From Ceriagrion tenellum (taxonomy: Eukaryota > Arthropoda > Insecta > Odonata > Coenagrionidae), in contig OY720634.1 in NCBI GenBank assembly GCA_963169105.1, positions 116,286,430 to 116,350,429 of the forward strand: a DNA stretch of 64,000 nt. The letters are read 5' to 3'. Position numbers and translations under genes: made by a program. The notes beneath the pieces were generated by a model that did not search any database, had not been told where the DNA came from, and saw only the letters and a program-made list of their open reading frames with translations. Positions 11,701 to 25,240 of this stretch are shown piece after piece; within the stretch, counting starts at the first letter, position 1, and each line of letters begins with the position of its first letter.

Positions 11701-13500
11701 TACATGAGCTAAAAGTATTTACATTTGTTGCTTCTTTGCTGCTGAAGTTCATTTGAAAAATTTTCTAATGAAGGTTTACACTAAGTACTCTTCAAGGCAA
11801 TGCAAGCTCATCTTTCAGTCGGTATTTAAATTTGTTTAAGTATTATTTAACGTTGAGAAAAAGGTCTCACAAAAGTACATTCAGGGAAGTATTGCCATGG
11901 GAGCCATCGCTTTATTTTTCTGGAAAAAGTGTCCACTAATACGAATGGACTTAGATTACCTTTTTTTGAGGTGCAGCGCCCTTGGAACTTCTTCTTTCTT
12001 TTCATACTAACTTGTTTCACGAGTTCATTGACTAGTTTCAAAATGTGTATTATATTTATCGTTCTGCTTTCTACCATTTCATTACGCGGTATGCAAAATT
12101 TTCTGTTTTTTTTTCTGTCCATAAGGCCATCTATGTATCTCGTCTTATATGTCTTGAAAGGGTTGGCTATTGCTACAACCCACATCTTTGTTATGAAATC
12201 TTGCTTCTTTTGCCGAAAAACACAAAATGTCTCGTGTCGTTTGTTGTTTGAACACAGTAATTAGTAAAATTTTAACAGCTGCAAAGTCTTAATCATAATA
12301 AATTAAAATTTTAAATACTAGGAGATGAGTTTTTACGGTAAACAAAGCAAAGCAGTGAAAATGTTTTGCAAATTTCTCATTACCTCTATTTGCTGGAAGT
12401 AACATTGTTTTCGGAGCAATCGTATTTTGCCTTAAAGCATATGCTGCTTTCTGATATGAATCATCAATTATTATTAGTGACCCTGATTTTTATCGCAAAA
12501 ATATAGTGAGAACGATATATATCCATTACCAGCCTTTCTACGACTTCCTTAGCCCGTTTATTTATTTTCTAATTTAGGCAATGAGTCGAGGCGCGAATTG
12601 TACACATTTCTCTGCGAATAACCCTGAAGTGAGGGAACTTTTTACGGGTTGTGTAGATAATTGATATTATAATACCATATGTAGAATATTCACGTCGTTG
12701 GGACACCATGTTTTACGAATAAAAATATTTTACATCTTCTTACTTGCGTGAGTTATAATTTGGTGCATGCATCATTGATGGCTTTAATTTGAGATTAATT
12801 TTTCTTCTAACTACTATTGTAAATATCCTATGTATGTTTTATATGTATATTTATATTTTCCCCTGACTATCTACAATTTTACTGTGGAGTCTTGAATGGA
12901 GAGAATATGGAAAAGGAAAATGGTACAAGTAAAATGAAAGATAGATGATGCACGGAGAGTTCTGTGTAGTGTCTCCAAAATTGTAGACGTAAAGAATAAT
13001 ATAATGGCCTCAAAAATGATACTTTTTTGATGAATGTGAAAATATAATGGACAGATTAAAAGGTAAGTAATTTGTTGTGGTCTAGAAGCTAAGAAAAATA
13101 ATAACAGAAATAATAGCTGGGGGAAGGAGAAAATTCGTGGCCGATGCATTGTGATGGCCGTGATGGGATACGGGAATGGAGATATACAGTGAAATAATGC
13201 GGAAAAGTATGGAGAGATAATAAATAAATTTAAGGTAGGCATGGAATTATGAATAATGAAATGGATGGAGATAATAGTTCCTTGAGGATGACAAGGTGGA
13301 TACACTAATTATGTTGAGTCCAAGCGAACGTATATTTTATCACTAGAATAGCCGTATAATACCAGCATACCTTGTATCATGTAAATTGTTATTTCTATAG
13401 TTTGACAAAGCTAAAATACTATCCTTATCCCAAAGTAAATGATTGCTTAAGAACGAAATAGTTGAAAATTTAGATGACTTCATCATGAAATAGAGCGCTA
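8721..13500. other. Non-coding, AT-rich; nothing recognised
   Basis: There are no supported genes or repeats. The longest frame (12871-13305, minus, 144 codons) is opposite a purine-rich stretch and is low-complexity. A minus-strand CAG/GTAAGTAG sequence near 9505-9512 looks like a splice donor, but no exon could be argued for. Confidence 0.45.
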
Positions 13501-14040
13501 ACATTGTGGTAATTATGCTTGGCCCGCCAGGTCACGTAAACTTGACCTCAGGTAGTACGGTAGGGAATGTTTGCCAACGTCCCCAGCGTAACATTTCATT
13601 CTATCCCTCCCTTCTCTGCTCCACAATTGCCCGACTTAATGAAGAAATAGAATCCGACGAGTGTTGGAAACGGCGGGGTCCATTTCCTTAAAGCGAGCGT
13701 GCTGAAGAACCCGTATCAGGGAATAGCTCCCAAGTGGAAAGAGCGGATCCTTTTCTCGGAGGCCTATGAGCTCCGGTGTCCTCAATCTAGAGAGAGGGAG
13801 GGGGCTATAGAAGGGGGTTCCCTAGGGGTTCAGCGACCCCTTTGCGCGGGCATCATGACTGTTTCGCGCTCATGGAATCCCCGCGATTCGGTATCCGTCG
13901 TCGTCACTTGTTACACCCTCAAATCGTTCTCGGTACTGATATTTTGCTTCGCCTCTGCGGGTCGACGGAAAACTGACGCTGCCGTTTTCATGCTCGTTTC
14001 TTTTGAGATCAAATCATTCGAGAAACACTTGTGATATAGC
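13501..14040. other. Less AT-rich patch with two modest open frames, unrecognised
   Basis: Frames of 61 and 111 codons lie in tandem on the + strand (13506-13691, 13699-14034) in a stretch richer in GC than its flanks. The predicted products match no family I recognise and have no domain motif. Composition alone could explain the openness. An old exon or GC-rich repeat are alternatives. Confidence 0.2.
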
Positions 14041-17000
14041 ACCAAAATATAAAAGAAGAATACACAAAGATATATATCCCCTCATATAAGATAGTTTACG
14101 GTATGTTCCTCGTCCAGCATGTATTAAGAATATGGCCAGCCTGTAGTTTCACCTCTGTAACAATAGCTTCCGGCCTTCTCGGAAATTGGATTAGCTTTAA
14201 AAGGAGGTGATGCATGTCAGCGAGTTTCGGTGTCCCCATCACTGCAGTTGCTGTTTAGTACGGTACCGGAAAAAACAACAGGGAGCATCTTCATTCAAAT
14301 TCTGCGGTTTTAGATGCGCGAAATGGACTATAGGAAACTTTTCGTACTATGGTCTTTTATGTTGAAGACTATTGGTGTCGATTGCTCAGCCGAATGCTTA
14401 GTATGTGTGGGGCTGTTGCCGATCGTTGCAATAAATATGTGTTTATACCATACTTAATAAGTGAAATTGATAACTTATTTTTCAAATTGAAAACCTCATT
14501 GCCATTTGAAAATTTTCTTAATCGTAAATTTTGTAGAAAGATACTGTTTCTTCATCTATAAGGTTAGTTTTGCAAATAAGGATAGTTCAGACGTAAGTTA
14601 GAATTAGATTCCTCATTACATATTTCTGTGTGGTGAAATTTGTAGCCTATTTTAATAAAAGTTTATTGTGACCCAATTTCAAAACATTTTTTGTTCACTT
14701 AAGATGCTAAAAATATAAAAGAGGAAAATGAGATTAGCGAATAACCATGCGATACCTTTCTTCTCTTTCATGATATAAACTCTTCATCTCTGCGAGAAAC
14801 TGAAACGCATCTACAGCTAATTGACAAGATTTCTGCATCGAAACGTGTCATATTTTACAGAAAATTTTGCTGGGGTAATTCATCTGTTGGTGCTCTCTAT
14901 GCGATTACTCGCTTGTTTATTTTAAAGTTTTGTTTATACGTTCATTTATAATCTCAATGCAGCGCTATAAAGCATTCTTTCTTAGGTGAGATTCAAAACT
15001 ATGGTCAAGATGTTTTACCGCAGAAAATATATGGAGCAGCATCCTATATCACGCGTTGTGTGGTAGGTCCATTGTACTAGCCTCTCTAAAACAGAATGAA
15101 TTGCTAAACTAAATCATTATCTTATTCTCTGTTGATAACTTGTCAATAAGGTAGCCCAAAGTGCTTTAAATCCCTTCGCGGGAATGGTAATGGCTTTGTC
15201 GCGTTCAAAGTGTTTTATCCAGCTCTTCTCACGGTGCAATGCCATTAAGCCATTGGAACAGTGCAGAAATCCAATTACGAACACGCGACCTGGGAAATCA
15301 GGTTTATCGCCTACGTCGCTTCTTTCAGCGATGGCTCGCATTCTTGCAGGAGCAGTTGAATGGACATAGGGGAGCTGGCAAACGATGTGGCGAGAAGGGA
15401 ATATTCACTTCCTGGAAGGTGCATGTGAATGCACATCCCATCTTGTGATCCGGCCCTAGGAAGTAGGCCATTTTATGTTTTTTTTATCGCCGTCATTAAA
15501 TTATGCACTTTCAAGGGCAACTCAAACCTTACGCGCGTCGAAATGACAGATGTCACTGAGATCTGCCGAAATCATAAAACGGATCCATAAATTATGTGAG
15601 TGGAAACAGCGCGTTTCCGGAGGGAGTGAGGAAGAAGTGTAAAAAAAATTGCTCGCAAGAACTTGACTTGCACAATTCCCGGGAGACAACAGCCTCTTGA
15701 AAGAAATATAAAGGAAAGTGACTGAAAAGTTTTTTAGTGGCAACAAACATGGTGTCAGCTGCACGGAAGGTCTTAATGTGGAAGTGTCCATTGTTTTCAA
15801 ACTGGCTGCGCTTGAGGTGTAAGTCAATCCATGTATTTGACCTAATGGGCTCCCAAGATCATTAACCTTAATTGCTATAACGTAAATATGTTTGGTCTTT
15901 TATTCGCATCAAAGTTTCTAGTATTCTATGGCTCCTAATATGATTGTTTAGATGGGATTTTTCGGATGAATTTCGAACAATAGCGATGTTTGTTTATGAT
16001 TATGATAAAGTGGTTTCAGGGTTGACAACCATACGCTGTCCTCTGCCCTCCGGTCCTTAGCATCCCCTATCATACGAGCCGTCCGTTCCTTATCGCTAAG
16101 TCTCATGTAGACTACTATCACCATGTTTCCCAACAACTTTACTAAGGAAGACCGAGGATGGAATACTTACATTAGGAAAATTATGTCGGATTTTAGAACG
16201 AAGACTGATGACGGATTAAAGTAATTAGCCATTTCATTTTGGTTCGAATAAAGGAACTCTGTAGTAATATCTACACTCTTTTAAATACAAACTGACCGAG
16301 GTTTCGATAATGTGTCATTATCTCATATTGAGTTTATAACTACAGAGTTGTTTTATTCGCACCACCATACATATAGAATATTTCCACAAAGTAACACGTG
16401 AAACGCTTTCATTGTTAGCCATTAGTTGATTGCGGTGAATTGAGTGGAAAATAGGGAAGGTGGCACAAAACGCCCATAATCAAGAGAAAACAATTTTTTA
16501 ATAAATATATGTACTGTAAATGTATTAGTTGGCGCTAGCAAAATTATAAAATTTTATAATGGTAGTTAGAAACATCCTGAGGAGTCGATGGACAGATGGA
16601 ACGAGAAATCAGGAGTTATATAAAAAAGGAAAACCAATATTGAGCACTGAGTACAAAAATGCATCCGTTGAGATTTTACCTGAAACACAGGGAAAGAAAA
16701 TGGGAAGCGATAGACCTTGGTTTTAGAGGGGAAAATCATCTGATCGGGTCTTATAAACGGTTTGACTGATGAAAAATGACAGAATAGTTAATAATTCAAT
16801 TGGCGATATCGCAAAGAGTTAAAAATGATCGTGCAGCTTTGGAAGAAATAATTCATGAGTGAATCATGAATAAACCAAATACTCCCACAAATGGAGAGCG
16901 AAGGAAGGAAGGTCGATTTTCTTGAAATATCCACGTTAATGTCCACACCGTCAAGGGATATCGAAGAGACAGGAGTGGAGGAGTTATTAGGGAGATTTTG

Positions 17001-17519
17001 ACTGTCCCACAACCACACACTCTCTCTTATGTGAATTTCCATATTTCTGTATTACTCTCTGGTAACATTTGCTGGGAAAACGTTGGTGGGCAGTTTCGGA
17101 CGTGGGTGCTAAAGAAAAACTGCTCTAAAGCGCGATACGTTTTTAAGGAAAGCGCTGGGATAGAAGGGAAGAGGAGAGCGGGAAGGTTATAAGGAGGAGT
17201 TGTGCCATATGTAGGAGGTGTGGGTGGATGAATGGAGGTTTGACCGAAAGCGGTTTTTTGGCGGATGGGTGGGTGGGCACAAGGAGAGAGGGGCAGGAGA
17301 TTGGGAGATTGACAGGATATCGAGAGAAGGCGACGAGTCGTCTGGACACGTCGAGTGGAAAAGCGACTGAAATGACACGCTGGGCGATAACGCGACGCCC
17401 ACTCACTGGAATGAATCCGAATGAGTGCATACGTGGTGGATAGCGTCTTCTTGAAAACCTACACATTCATATTGGAGCACATGCTCCACGAAGAGCGACC
17501 CTGGGTTCTTAAGGCCGTT
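14041..17519. other. Non-coding; nothing recognised
   Basis: Only short frames without family resemblance occur. The patches at 15120-15450 and 17100-17450 are richer in GC; the second is purine-rich on the + strand. No inverted repeats, tRNA-like boxes or RT motifs were found. Confidence 0.45.
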
Positions 17520-17810
17520 TCACCCGAGCCATTTCATTACAAACTTGTTGTACAAAAAGACTATTAACTTGTTGTACAAACTAAGTATGCTTGTTCCAAG
17601 TAATAAATGTGGACACAAACGGACATTTTACATAATGAATGTGAATGGTAACTATTGTGAAAATGCTCCCATAAATAGAATGTGTGCTAAATTTAATACA
17701 CAGTGTTATGACTTGAATTTGAGGACAAGAAAACCTACTACAGAAAAGCGTGTAATAAGTTGTTGGCAAAAATTGTAAAATTGTAAAATTGTAAATTGTA
17801 AATGATAACG
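17520..17810 (+). mobile_element. Possible LINE C-terminus and A-rich tail
   Basis: The frame 17545-17778 includes NAPINRMCAKFNTQC (about residues 40-54), which resembles the terminal NxPINRxCxxFN segment of many insect LINE reverse transcriptases. The stop is followed by a repeated AAAATTGT tail (about 17768-17800), as seen at LINE 3' ends. Directly upstream, AACTTGTTGTACAAA occurs twice (17541-17580). The match is from memory and short. Confidence 0.4.
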
Positions 17811-17993
17811 TACATGTATAATGTATTTTATTGGCCAGCTTGACTCCTTGTATTTATAGAAATTGTAAATATTTGTATTTGTTATTGTTCACCCTATTAT
17901 TATAGTTATATGTTGGGTGAACTTCAAACTCAATGAATTCAATACACAATCTGATATTTGTGTATTAATTTATTTATCATATTCATATTGCAA
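17811..17993. other. AT-rich sequence between two LINE remnants
   Basis: Nothing is recognised. It may include the 3' UTR of the minus-strand LINE that begins to its right. Confidence 0.4.
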
Positions 17994-18400
17994 TTAGACA
18001 TTATCTGGTGGCATTATAGCATTAGCGTAGGAGGAATGAAGTTTCAAAAATACGTATACATACATAAAACACTCTTTTCGTTTTTTGTGTAACATTAAAA
18101 AAATATTTACATTTCTTGGTAATGTTTTTGTGAGTTTTTCTGGTAATTGATTCCATTCAAAGACCCCGCGATTTAAGGGGGAGAATTTGGCAGTATTCGT
18201 TTTTGACCTCCTTAACTTGAGGTTCTGCGGGTGGTCATTTTTCCCCATAAAATTTGTTGGTTTCAGTCTCTTCTCCTATTCCAGCCTGGCTGGATGTTTT
18301 GAATAGCATTTTAACATTCCAAATAACTTACTTACTTTCCTTCTATCTTGCAGTGGACTCCACCCCAATTCCTCTAACATGTTACTAATACTATCTGTAC
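17994..18400 (-). mobile_element. LINE C-terminal fragment
   Basis: On the minus strand, the reading LEELGWSPLQDRRKVSKLF (about 18385-18325) is the classic segment after the RT domain of CR1/jockey-type LINEs (LxxLGWxxLxxRR). After a frame break it continues as LRRSKTNTAKFSP and RGVFEWNQLPEKL (18225-18140), the usual R-x-x-x-x-W-N-x-L-P C-terminal motif. The 5' part is missing. The stop near 17994 may be close to the natural C-terminus. Confidence 0.75.
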
Positions 18401-19823
18401 TTTATGTCATTTTGTATAGGTGTGCATTGAAAATTGCGTCAAGTGAAGCGGTGAATTTCAGAATGCAATGCGCAAATGCACGAAAGAGAGATGGGTAAAT
18501 AGCCGCCTATCTAATTCCAATCCTGCATTCTATTGTAAGAACAGACGCTGCTTCAAATTGTGCAGTAAGGAGTTCCGTGTAAAACAGCTGTAAGACACTG
18601 CAGACTCATGCCAGCCGGAAGAACTACCTAATTAGTCATTTTCACTTTCAAATTTGCTTCAGTTTTCGCAAACATATTCGCGTGTGCATGAATAAAATGC
18701 AAGTCATGGCATTAGAAATAATTTTACACTCATTAAAAACAATTAATTTACTGAATGCGTTTAGATTAAAATCATTATAAATGGAATTTGCTTCACTTCA
18801 ATGGTGTTCATGCGCATTATGCATTTCAAAATTGAAATAATTCTTTCAGCTTCGCAACAGTCCTAGGCAAAAAAATATACCTTAATGATCTTCATTTATT
18901 ACGTATTCTACATTAAAGTAAAATTGTGCACAGCTAAAATTTATTGTAGTGTAACCTTTAACTTTTGAATTCTTTATCTCAAGAAGCGAAAAGAAAACAA
19001 AATTGATTTCCATACCCAGAAGGAGTTAACTCAAAGCTCCGTTTCGCTCAAAACGAGTCGAAATGGACTTCCGTGCAATTCGCCAAATACCTTTTGTCTC
19101 AACTGCAGCCATTTGATAATTTTCCCTCTTAAAGCGTTAATGCAGAAACTATTAAGGCAATTTACGTAAGAGTATATTTAAATTGAAGACGCACCACGAG
19201 GTTAAATGAGCGCTGTCATTTTTTACTTAAATATGGCCGTCATGTGTTGAATGTGTTTATATCGCGGGAATGTGTTATTTGACTTTTTTTAGTAGCTATT
19301 GTGACTCACGTAAGCTACTTTAATGTTATTAACCAGAAATATGAGCCGAATCCATGATGCCTCACAATTTAAACTGACCTGACGTTGAAGATAATCTGCC
19401 TATCATTTTTGCGTACCTTTTAGTTTGTCTTGAATACATCTGAGCTCGTTTCCTACCTTCTTACGACTTGCCCATTAGATTTACAAATACACATCTCAGT
19501 ACGTAGGTTTATTTCTCTGCTTACCTGCATTTATATAAATAGTTTGAGCGGAGTATTATGAGTATAAGAGGGAGTATTGGGAAATAGTTACAAGTAAATG
19601 ATGATATTATTTTACCGTAGCCTAGGAGTATGATATGAATGCCGCGTAATTACGTTTCTCCGAATCAAAACCTGTTTATCTCAACTTTTCTTTCATACTT
19701 ATTTTCAAAATTCAGCTTTTTATGTGTTCGGTTTGAATCATTTGGTTTTGATATTCCACATCGTTGATGTTGTCTTCAGTTTAAAATTCATATGCAGGCG
19801 TCATTTAACATAAACTCATATTT
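18401..19823. other. Non-coding; nothing recognised
   Basis: AT-rich. AATAGTTTGAGCGGAGTATTATG near 19540 resembles the left end of TIR family 1, but no matching right end follows. Confidence 0.4.
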
Positions 19824-20383
19824 GAGGTAGTTTGAGCGGAATATCATTTCACCTAGAAATCGATGAAATGGGTCCCATTTTAAAGAAAAATATCTCATCT
19901 TTCCAAAGATACCAAAACATCAGCATCATACTGGACTATCTTCGGAGATTTTTGACGAAAGAGACCAGTCCTTTTTACATGGGAAATGGTACGTGTGTGC
20001 ACTCAAAGGTGACCCTTATTTAAAAAATTAGGATTTTCTAACACCTAGATTTCTTAGAAAAAGTTTTTTAGAAGCTTAGAAAGTTTTTTCAACTATTTTT
20101 GTAAGTAAATCACACAGTTACCGCAGTAATTTTTTCAGGATCATAAAAAAACCTTCCATGGTGAAGGAGTTTTAGACGTACCGCGTGAAAAAATGAGTCA
20201 AATTAAAGACTTATGTACATATTTTTAAGTTATTGTTTAGAATGTCAGCCATATATAAGTATATTATTTTACCATTCATAATGCAATATTTATTTCATGA
20301 TCCCTACAGAAGCTGAAAATAATACGTATAATTCGAATATGGCTTCCATTATGACTAGGGAACTATCTCGCTCAAACTACCTC
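19824..20383. mobile_element. Short non-autonomous DNA transposon (TIR family 1, copy 2)
   Basis: GAGGTAGTTTGAGCG at 19824-19838 is exactly inverted as CGCTCAAACTACCTC at 20369-20383, a 15-bp perfect TIR enclosing 560 bp. Internal blocks match 5789-6271 in order, including CGTACCGCGTGAAAAAATG (about 20177-20195). It carries about 75 bp more than copy 1, around 19920-19985. The intact TIR suggests it is the younger copy. The immediate flanks (ATTT / TAAG) do not form an evident duplication, so superfamily is open. Confidence 0.8.
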
Positions 20384-22339
20384 TAAGTGCGCCTTCCAAG
20401 ACAACAGATATGGACTGGGCATTTGAAAGTTGGGGCGCTGGATGACAGTGTATGTGTTTTATATTTTGGCACCAAAATATTCTCTGCTTTGTACTTTAGG
20501 GTAGCTGCTAGTCAATGACTTCGAACGTATTGGCACATGAGGATGCGTCTGGAACGCCTCATTGTTATTTTGCTTAGAGACAGAAAAGATTTCCACGCAT
20601 TTTACTTCCAGCCTGAACGCCACAAGGTGAGCGAATGCGCACAAAAGTTGGCGATGAAGCCTGATGCTGTATTCTGGGAGCCAAGGGGTTCTTGTGCCAT
20701 CCACCCGATTGATATTCATGAGGGTAGTACACCGTTGCAATGCACGGCGTACGGTGTTGGCATTACCAGGAAAAATGCGTCGGAGAAGGCTACGCGAGAG
20801 GGAGGACCACTTCTATGCCGCGCCGCATGTGGTATTTTTTTGAATTCATCGATTTTTCTCCTTTTCCATTGACTTCACCCTAGAAAAACCCGCTGTCTCA
20901 TTGAGAGCGTAAACGAAAAGGTCGCTCGCCGACCCTAATGGGGAGCCGGAAATTAGATTCTCTCTTTTTCTTTTGTGCTGCGAGTCAAACGTCAGCTCTC
21001 CACCGAGATTGCAGAGGATCTGGGTTAAGCTTCCTCTCATAATCTTTCCCTTCCTTCCTTGGTTGCACACGTTTCCACTGCACTGTAAAATCGCACGCTC
21101 GCTTCTCTATCCTAGTTATCTTTAGTTCTCGTCTGTGTGAAGATTTCCCCGTGATGCTGTGCGTTGAATTAATGGACATTGTGCGGTGGAGAATGACCCC
21201 TACGTCGACACACCCTTATTAATACAATTTCATTCTCTGAAAAGAGATTAATTAATCAAATTATCATCTACTGACAATTTAAAAAAAAATGAAGCAACTT
21301 GCGGGAGTCGGAAAATATTTTAAACCCATTTCTCGAAGGGTAATTCATCAGGAGAACGTTCTCACTTAAAAATGGCTTCTTGCAAACAAGCTGGATTATT
21401 TTGGGCGAGAAATAGGGTATAGTTCAACATGTTCTTGACACTTTTGACTCTTTTGATCTCGATTTTGTTGGGAAGGTCACAATAACGTATTTATAACGCA
21501 TATTTTCACTGCACGTGGAGAAAATATCAGCAATGTAGGCTTGCCTCTTCACTGGAAAAGAGTTTATACTGCCTAATAACAGTTTCACGGGAGAAACATG
21601 TATGTCCATAACACCGACCCCTTTCAGGGTAGGCAGTCTTAGTAAAAAAAATTAAATTTTCAGCAATAGCCCTATATACCTGACTGTTCATTGGTTTCCA
21701 CTAATGTTCCTTGATGATAATTTGGTGTTCGACTAATTCTCTGGCTCGATGTTTTTCCCTTAGCGATTTAATTTACGAAAATGTCTCGCTTATAGAACAA
21801 AGGAGAGCATTCTCATATCCATATTAGCCCCAATGTCTTGTTTTGATAGCAATAACAAATATTGGGGAAAGAAGAATTAACACTGCAAGTTATTAACACA
21901 ATAAAAATATTAGTAAACCTCTGCTCACTTGTTGGTAGTTTTTTGCCATGTACTACATAACAAGGGAAGAACTTTTGAAATTAATATGATGGACGCATTA
22001 GAACCGCCTTTTTCGTAAAAACTGGAAAAAGAAACAATCGCATGTAACACTGACTATGTATAACAAGAACTTTTTCAACTAATATGATGCGTACAGTAGG
22101 TCGATAAAAACTATAAATAGGAAAATTTATATGTAACGATCACTGCTGATAAGCCACGAATGGCAGGACTATAATGTTGTAAAATTGATTAAATAGTGTG
22201 CATTTTACATGATTTTTATGATATTACTTTTATATGAGATTGCTAAATTTTTTAGGTATTGAATTTGTATTATGTCATTAAATAAATGGTTTCATTATTA
22301 AAAATATAAATTATACATGGCTGAACCACATACATAAAT
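20384..22339. other. Non-coding; nothing recognised
   Basis: A 111-codon frame at 20537-20872 (+) in a less AT-rich patch has no recognisable motif. The rest is AT-rich without structure I can support. Confidence 0.4.
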
Positions 22340-22999
22340 ATGGTCTGTGTAGGAACCCTGATCGAAGTGAAAATATATCGACAAACGTTGATATATCGAC
22401 GTAAAGCCCAAATCTATCTCCACCTATATCCTCCTACACGCCATCCCCTTTCCATCCTGGCCACTTCCCAGACCATCCTGTCGAAAACTTTGGAATCGTC
22501 TCCTTCCTCGACAACGCCCATATATCACTCTCTCTCCCTCCATGAACTCCAGACACTCTCAACACTTCCGAACATCATACTAGTCTCCATCACATCTGTC
22601 GTCCGCACGACTTTTCCCACAACAGACCCTTTCCCCCTCCAGTCTCCTTCTCCACTTTCCCCTCCCACATCTCGGCAGAATAGTTCCTTAGAAACCTCAG
22701 ACCATCACACTTACAAACCCCACGTCTGGTTCTTTTTTCGTCTCCGTGGGAACGCTCCAAACTCATCCACGGCCCCCCGTCCTCCACAACCCGACTCCTC
22801 CGCTAGCAAAGATCTCCCTGCACGGGTTTCCTCCTCTCGTCTTTCCTCTTATTCATCTTTATCTCCATTATTGTCCGTCTCTCCATTGAACCGCTTTCTT
22901 ATGCCCCGTTTTCACTTTTGTCGTACGCACCTGCGCAACGAAACAATTTTGGAAGATGATTCATTGATGCCATTTAATGATCCCCCCCTTAGTAAATAA
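22340..22999 (+). other. Pyrimidine-rich stretch with a low-complexity 219-codon frame
   Basis: From about 22410 to 22930 the + strand is strongly C/T-rich, and the frame 22340-22999 encodes a Ser/Pro/Thr/Leu-rich string with no domain. Such frames stay open because TA- and TG-starting stop codons are depleted by composition. I see no splice context or conserved motif, so I do not call it a gene. Polypyrimidine tract or decayed repeat is more likely. Confidence 0.3.
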
Positions 23000-23557
23000 T
23001 CTGCATTATACGCCAGTCACCAATCCGGATTATGAGATAGTTCAAAGTTAGCGGTTCTGGATTGGCGAAAGTTTACTGTATTATTCAAGTAAAATATTTA
23101 AATTAACAACCAAAGATACGATTTTCCCACGAAAGTAAGACAAATATTGCGTGATAGATAAAAGGATTAATTTTATTAATTGCATCATGCACCAATATAC
23201 ACTTTAAGAGTGCAATACAGAAAGTTCTGATTCAAATTTCTGCGTAATAAACTGAAAAAAATCACTCACTACTGCCACCAACAGATGAGTAAGTTCAAAA
23301 AGCTGCTACACTTTAATAAATAAAATGCTGAAAAATAGTTAAGAGTTTCGAGAGATCTGCGCCAAGATGGTGAAAAGTATATTTCTGGGGACACTTGGGG
23401 AACAAAACCTATGATTTTCACGACATTCATCAACCAAACGACTGATAACTTGAAGGGTAAGCTTTAGTCCTCCGCTCTCTGATGCATAGTTCCTGTTTTT
23501 CAATTACATTCTCACAGCTTAGATGTTAATGGGGTAAAGACTGCTTCACACGACACT
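23000..23557. other. Non-coding; nothing recognised
   Basis: AT-rich flank of the fold-back element. Confidence 0.5.
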
Positions 23558-23578
23558 CCCTGAGGTAAAATGGCAACC

Positions 23579-23890
23579 GTATTCCTACGGTATTTATCAG
23601 TATTCGGTGTTATTTGTATTCCAAGAGTATTTCCACTGAGACGGAGGAATACTACCTAGGAGTATTTATTGGTATTCATTGCGAATTTATGGGAATTACA
23701 CTGGAAGTATTTATTGGTATTTACCTAGTGTTTATATATATTCAATTCATATATTCATTCCGATTTATCAGTATTCTATCCGTATTTAATGGTATTCCTC
23801 TGGCTGTATTTATCAATATTCCTTAAGTACTTATCGATATTCCTTTGGCAGTATTTATATGAATTTCTTTAATATTCATATGATATATCC
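23579..23890 (+). repeat. Left tandem-repeat arm of the fold-back element
   Basis: Degenerate units such as GTATTTATTGGTATTC, GTATTTAATGGTATTCC, GTATTTATCAATATTCC and GTACTTATCGATATTCC follow one another. The best-preserved spacing, about 21-24 bp, is at 23780-23860. Confidence 0.75.
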
Positions 23891-24984
23891 CTAAATGTTG
23901 ATTTTCAACATAAAGGAGTGTATACAATTACACGTCTGAATATATACATTTCTAATCACTCTCATATGTTAATGACAAAATTAAATTGCAGGGCGACAAA
24001 GGAAGGAACATACCCCGACAATAACTGCGGCAAAATGTCTACCATAGCAATTCACAGGTAACAAATATCTAGCGAAATTAATAGCTCTTTGAGACCACCC
24101 ATGATGTATGCTTTGCGGGTTAGTCAAAACATGCTCCTCTATATATTTTCATAGCTATTCTCTCTATAGCACGAGAACGCAGATATTCTTATCATTTCAT
24201 TGGTATATGAAACCAAACAACACCCTTCTCACACCAATACAGTCACTTATTGCACTTTATCATCAATATCATCGTGAAGACGATGGTTGAAATAAACTGC
24301 TAATGATGAATAGATAAGATACTCAAGTACAAACGCAAAATCCGTCTTTGTTCACAAGAAATTAACATGGGTATTCACCAGTAAGCCACAATTTTCACAA
24401 TCACAAACATTTGCGATGCCTTTTCTCATAAATATATTCACTTCATCCGAGATGTACTTCTTGACTTAAGTATTTAAGTGATGCCAAATGTGGTATCATG
24501 CGGCAACAAAGCATTAAAATTAAATGTTCACCATCGTAGACCATCTCGCATATACTGTAAACCAGCCGTGATTGAAGACACACTCGGAAACATGTACCGC
24601 TACAATATTAAAACACATTTGGTCACTATTTACGATAGAAATCGAATATTAATACGTCTGAGGAAATATGTAGCACAATATCCTCACCAAGCCGATACTT
24701 TTCACAATAAAAGATAAACTTAACACCAAAACATGTCATTTGTCGGTAAATATTGAAGTTCTGAGTTGCCGGAAGTCACGAGGAACACGAGATACGATCG
24801 CGTTAAGTACGAGACATGCCTACATTGTTCCATTACAAACGACTGGTTGAGGAGGTTGGGCTGATGTACTCAATGAAATAATTAAGTAAGTAAATAAATA
24901 GGCCACCAAGACGACAGAGGTTGTCAGTAATTGGAGTTGGTCAATAATGTCCAATTACACGATTGCCCTGTTATTAATTACATA

Positions 24985-25240
24985 TTTCTTAGGAAATACG
25001 ATGGAATATTCCAGGAATACTGTACCAACCCAAATGCTGATAAATACGATACTCTTCCATTGGAATACTGCTGGGCATTGTTGTTCGCATTCCTCATATT
25101 CCATGGATTACTGAAGCAATTCTAATAAATACTGCGCCCTAGACGAGGAATATGATGGGATACCGCGGAATACCGTAGGAATGAGGAAGGAATACGGATA
25201 AATACCTATAAATAGAAGAGGAATACAAATAAATAATGTT
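24985..25240 (-). repeat. Right tandem-repeat arm of the fold-back element
   Basis: The minus strand shows the same unit as the left arm (GTATTTATTTGTATTCC, GTATTTATCCGTATTCC, GTATTCCGCGG, GTATTTATTAGAATTGC). The inverse orientation allows the two arms to pair. Confidence 0.75.

Noticed and set aside
12871..13305. 144-codon minus frame
   Set aside because: Hydrophobic low-complexity product caused by a purine-rich opposite strand.
19540..19565. Third copy of TIR family 1
   Set aside because: Only about 20 bases resemble the left end and no internal blocks or right end follow.
22340..22999. 219-codon frame
   Set aside because: Pyrimidine-rich DNA explains the openness; no motif or gene context.
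23941..24990. Transposase in the centre of the fold-back element
   Set aside because: Only frames below 80 codons without a DDE-like arrangement were present.
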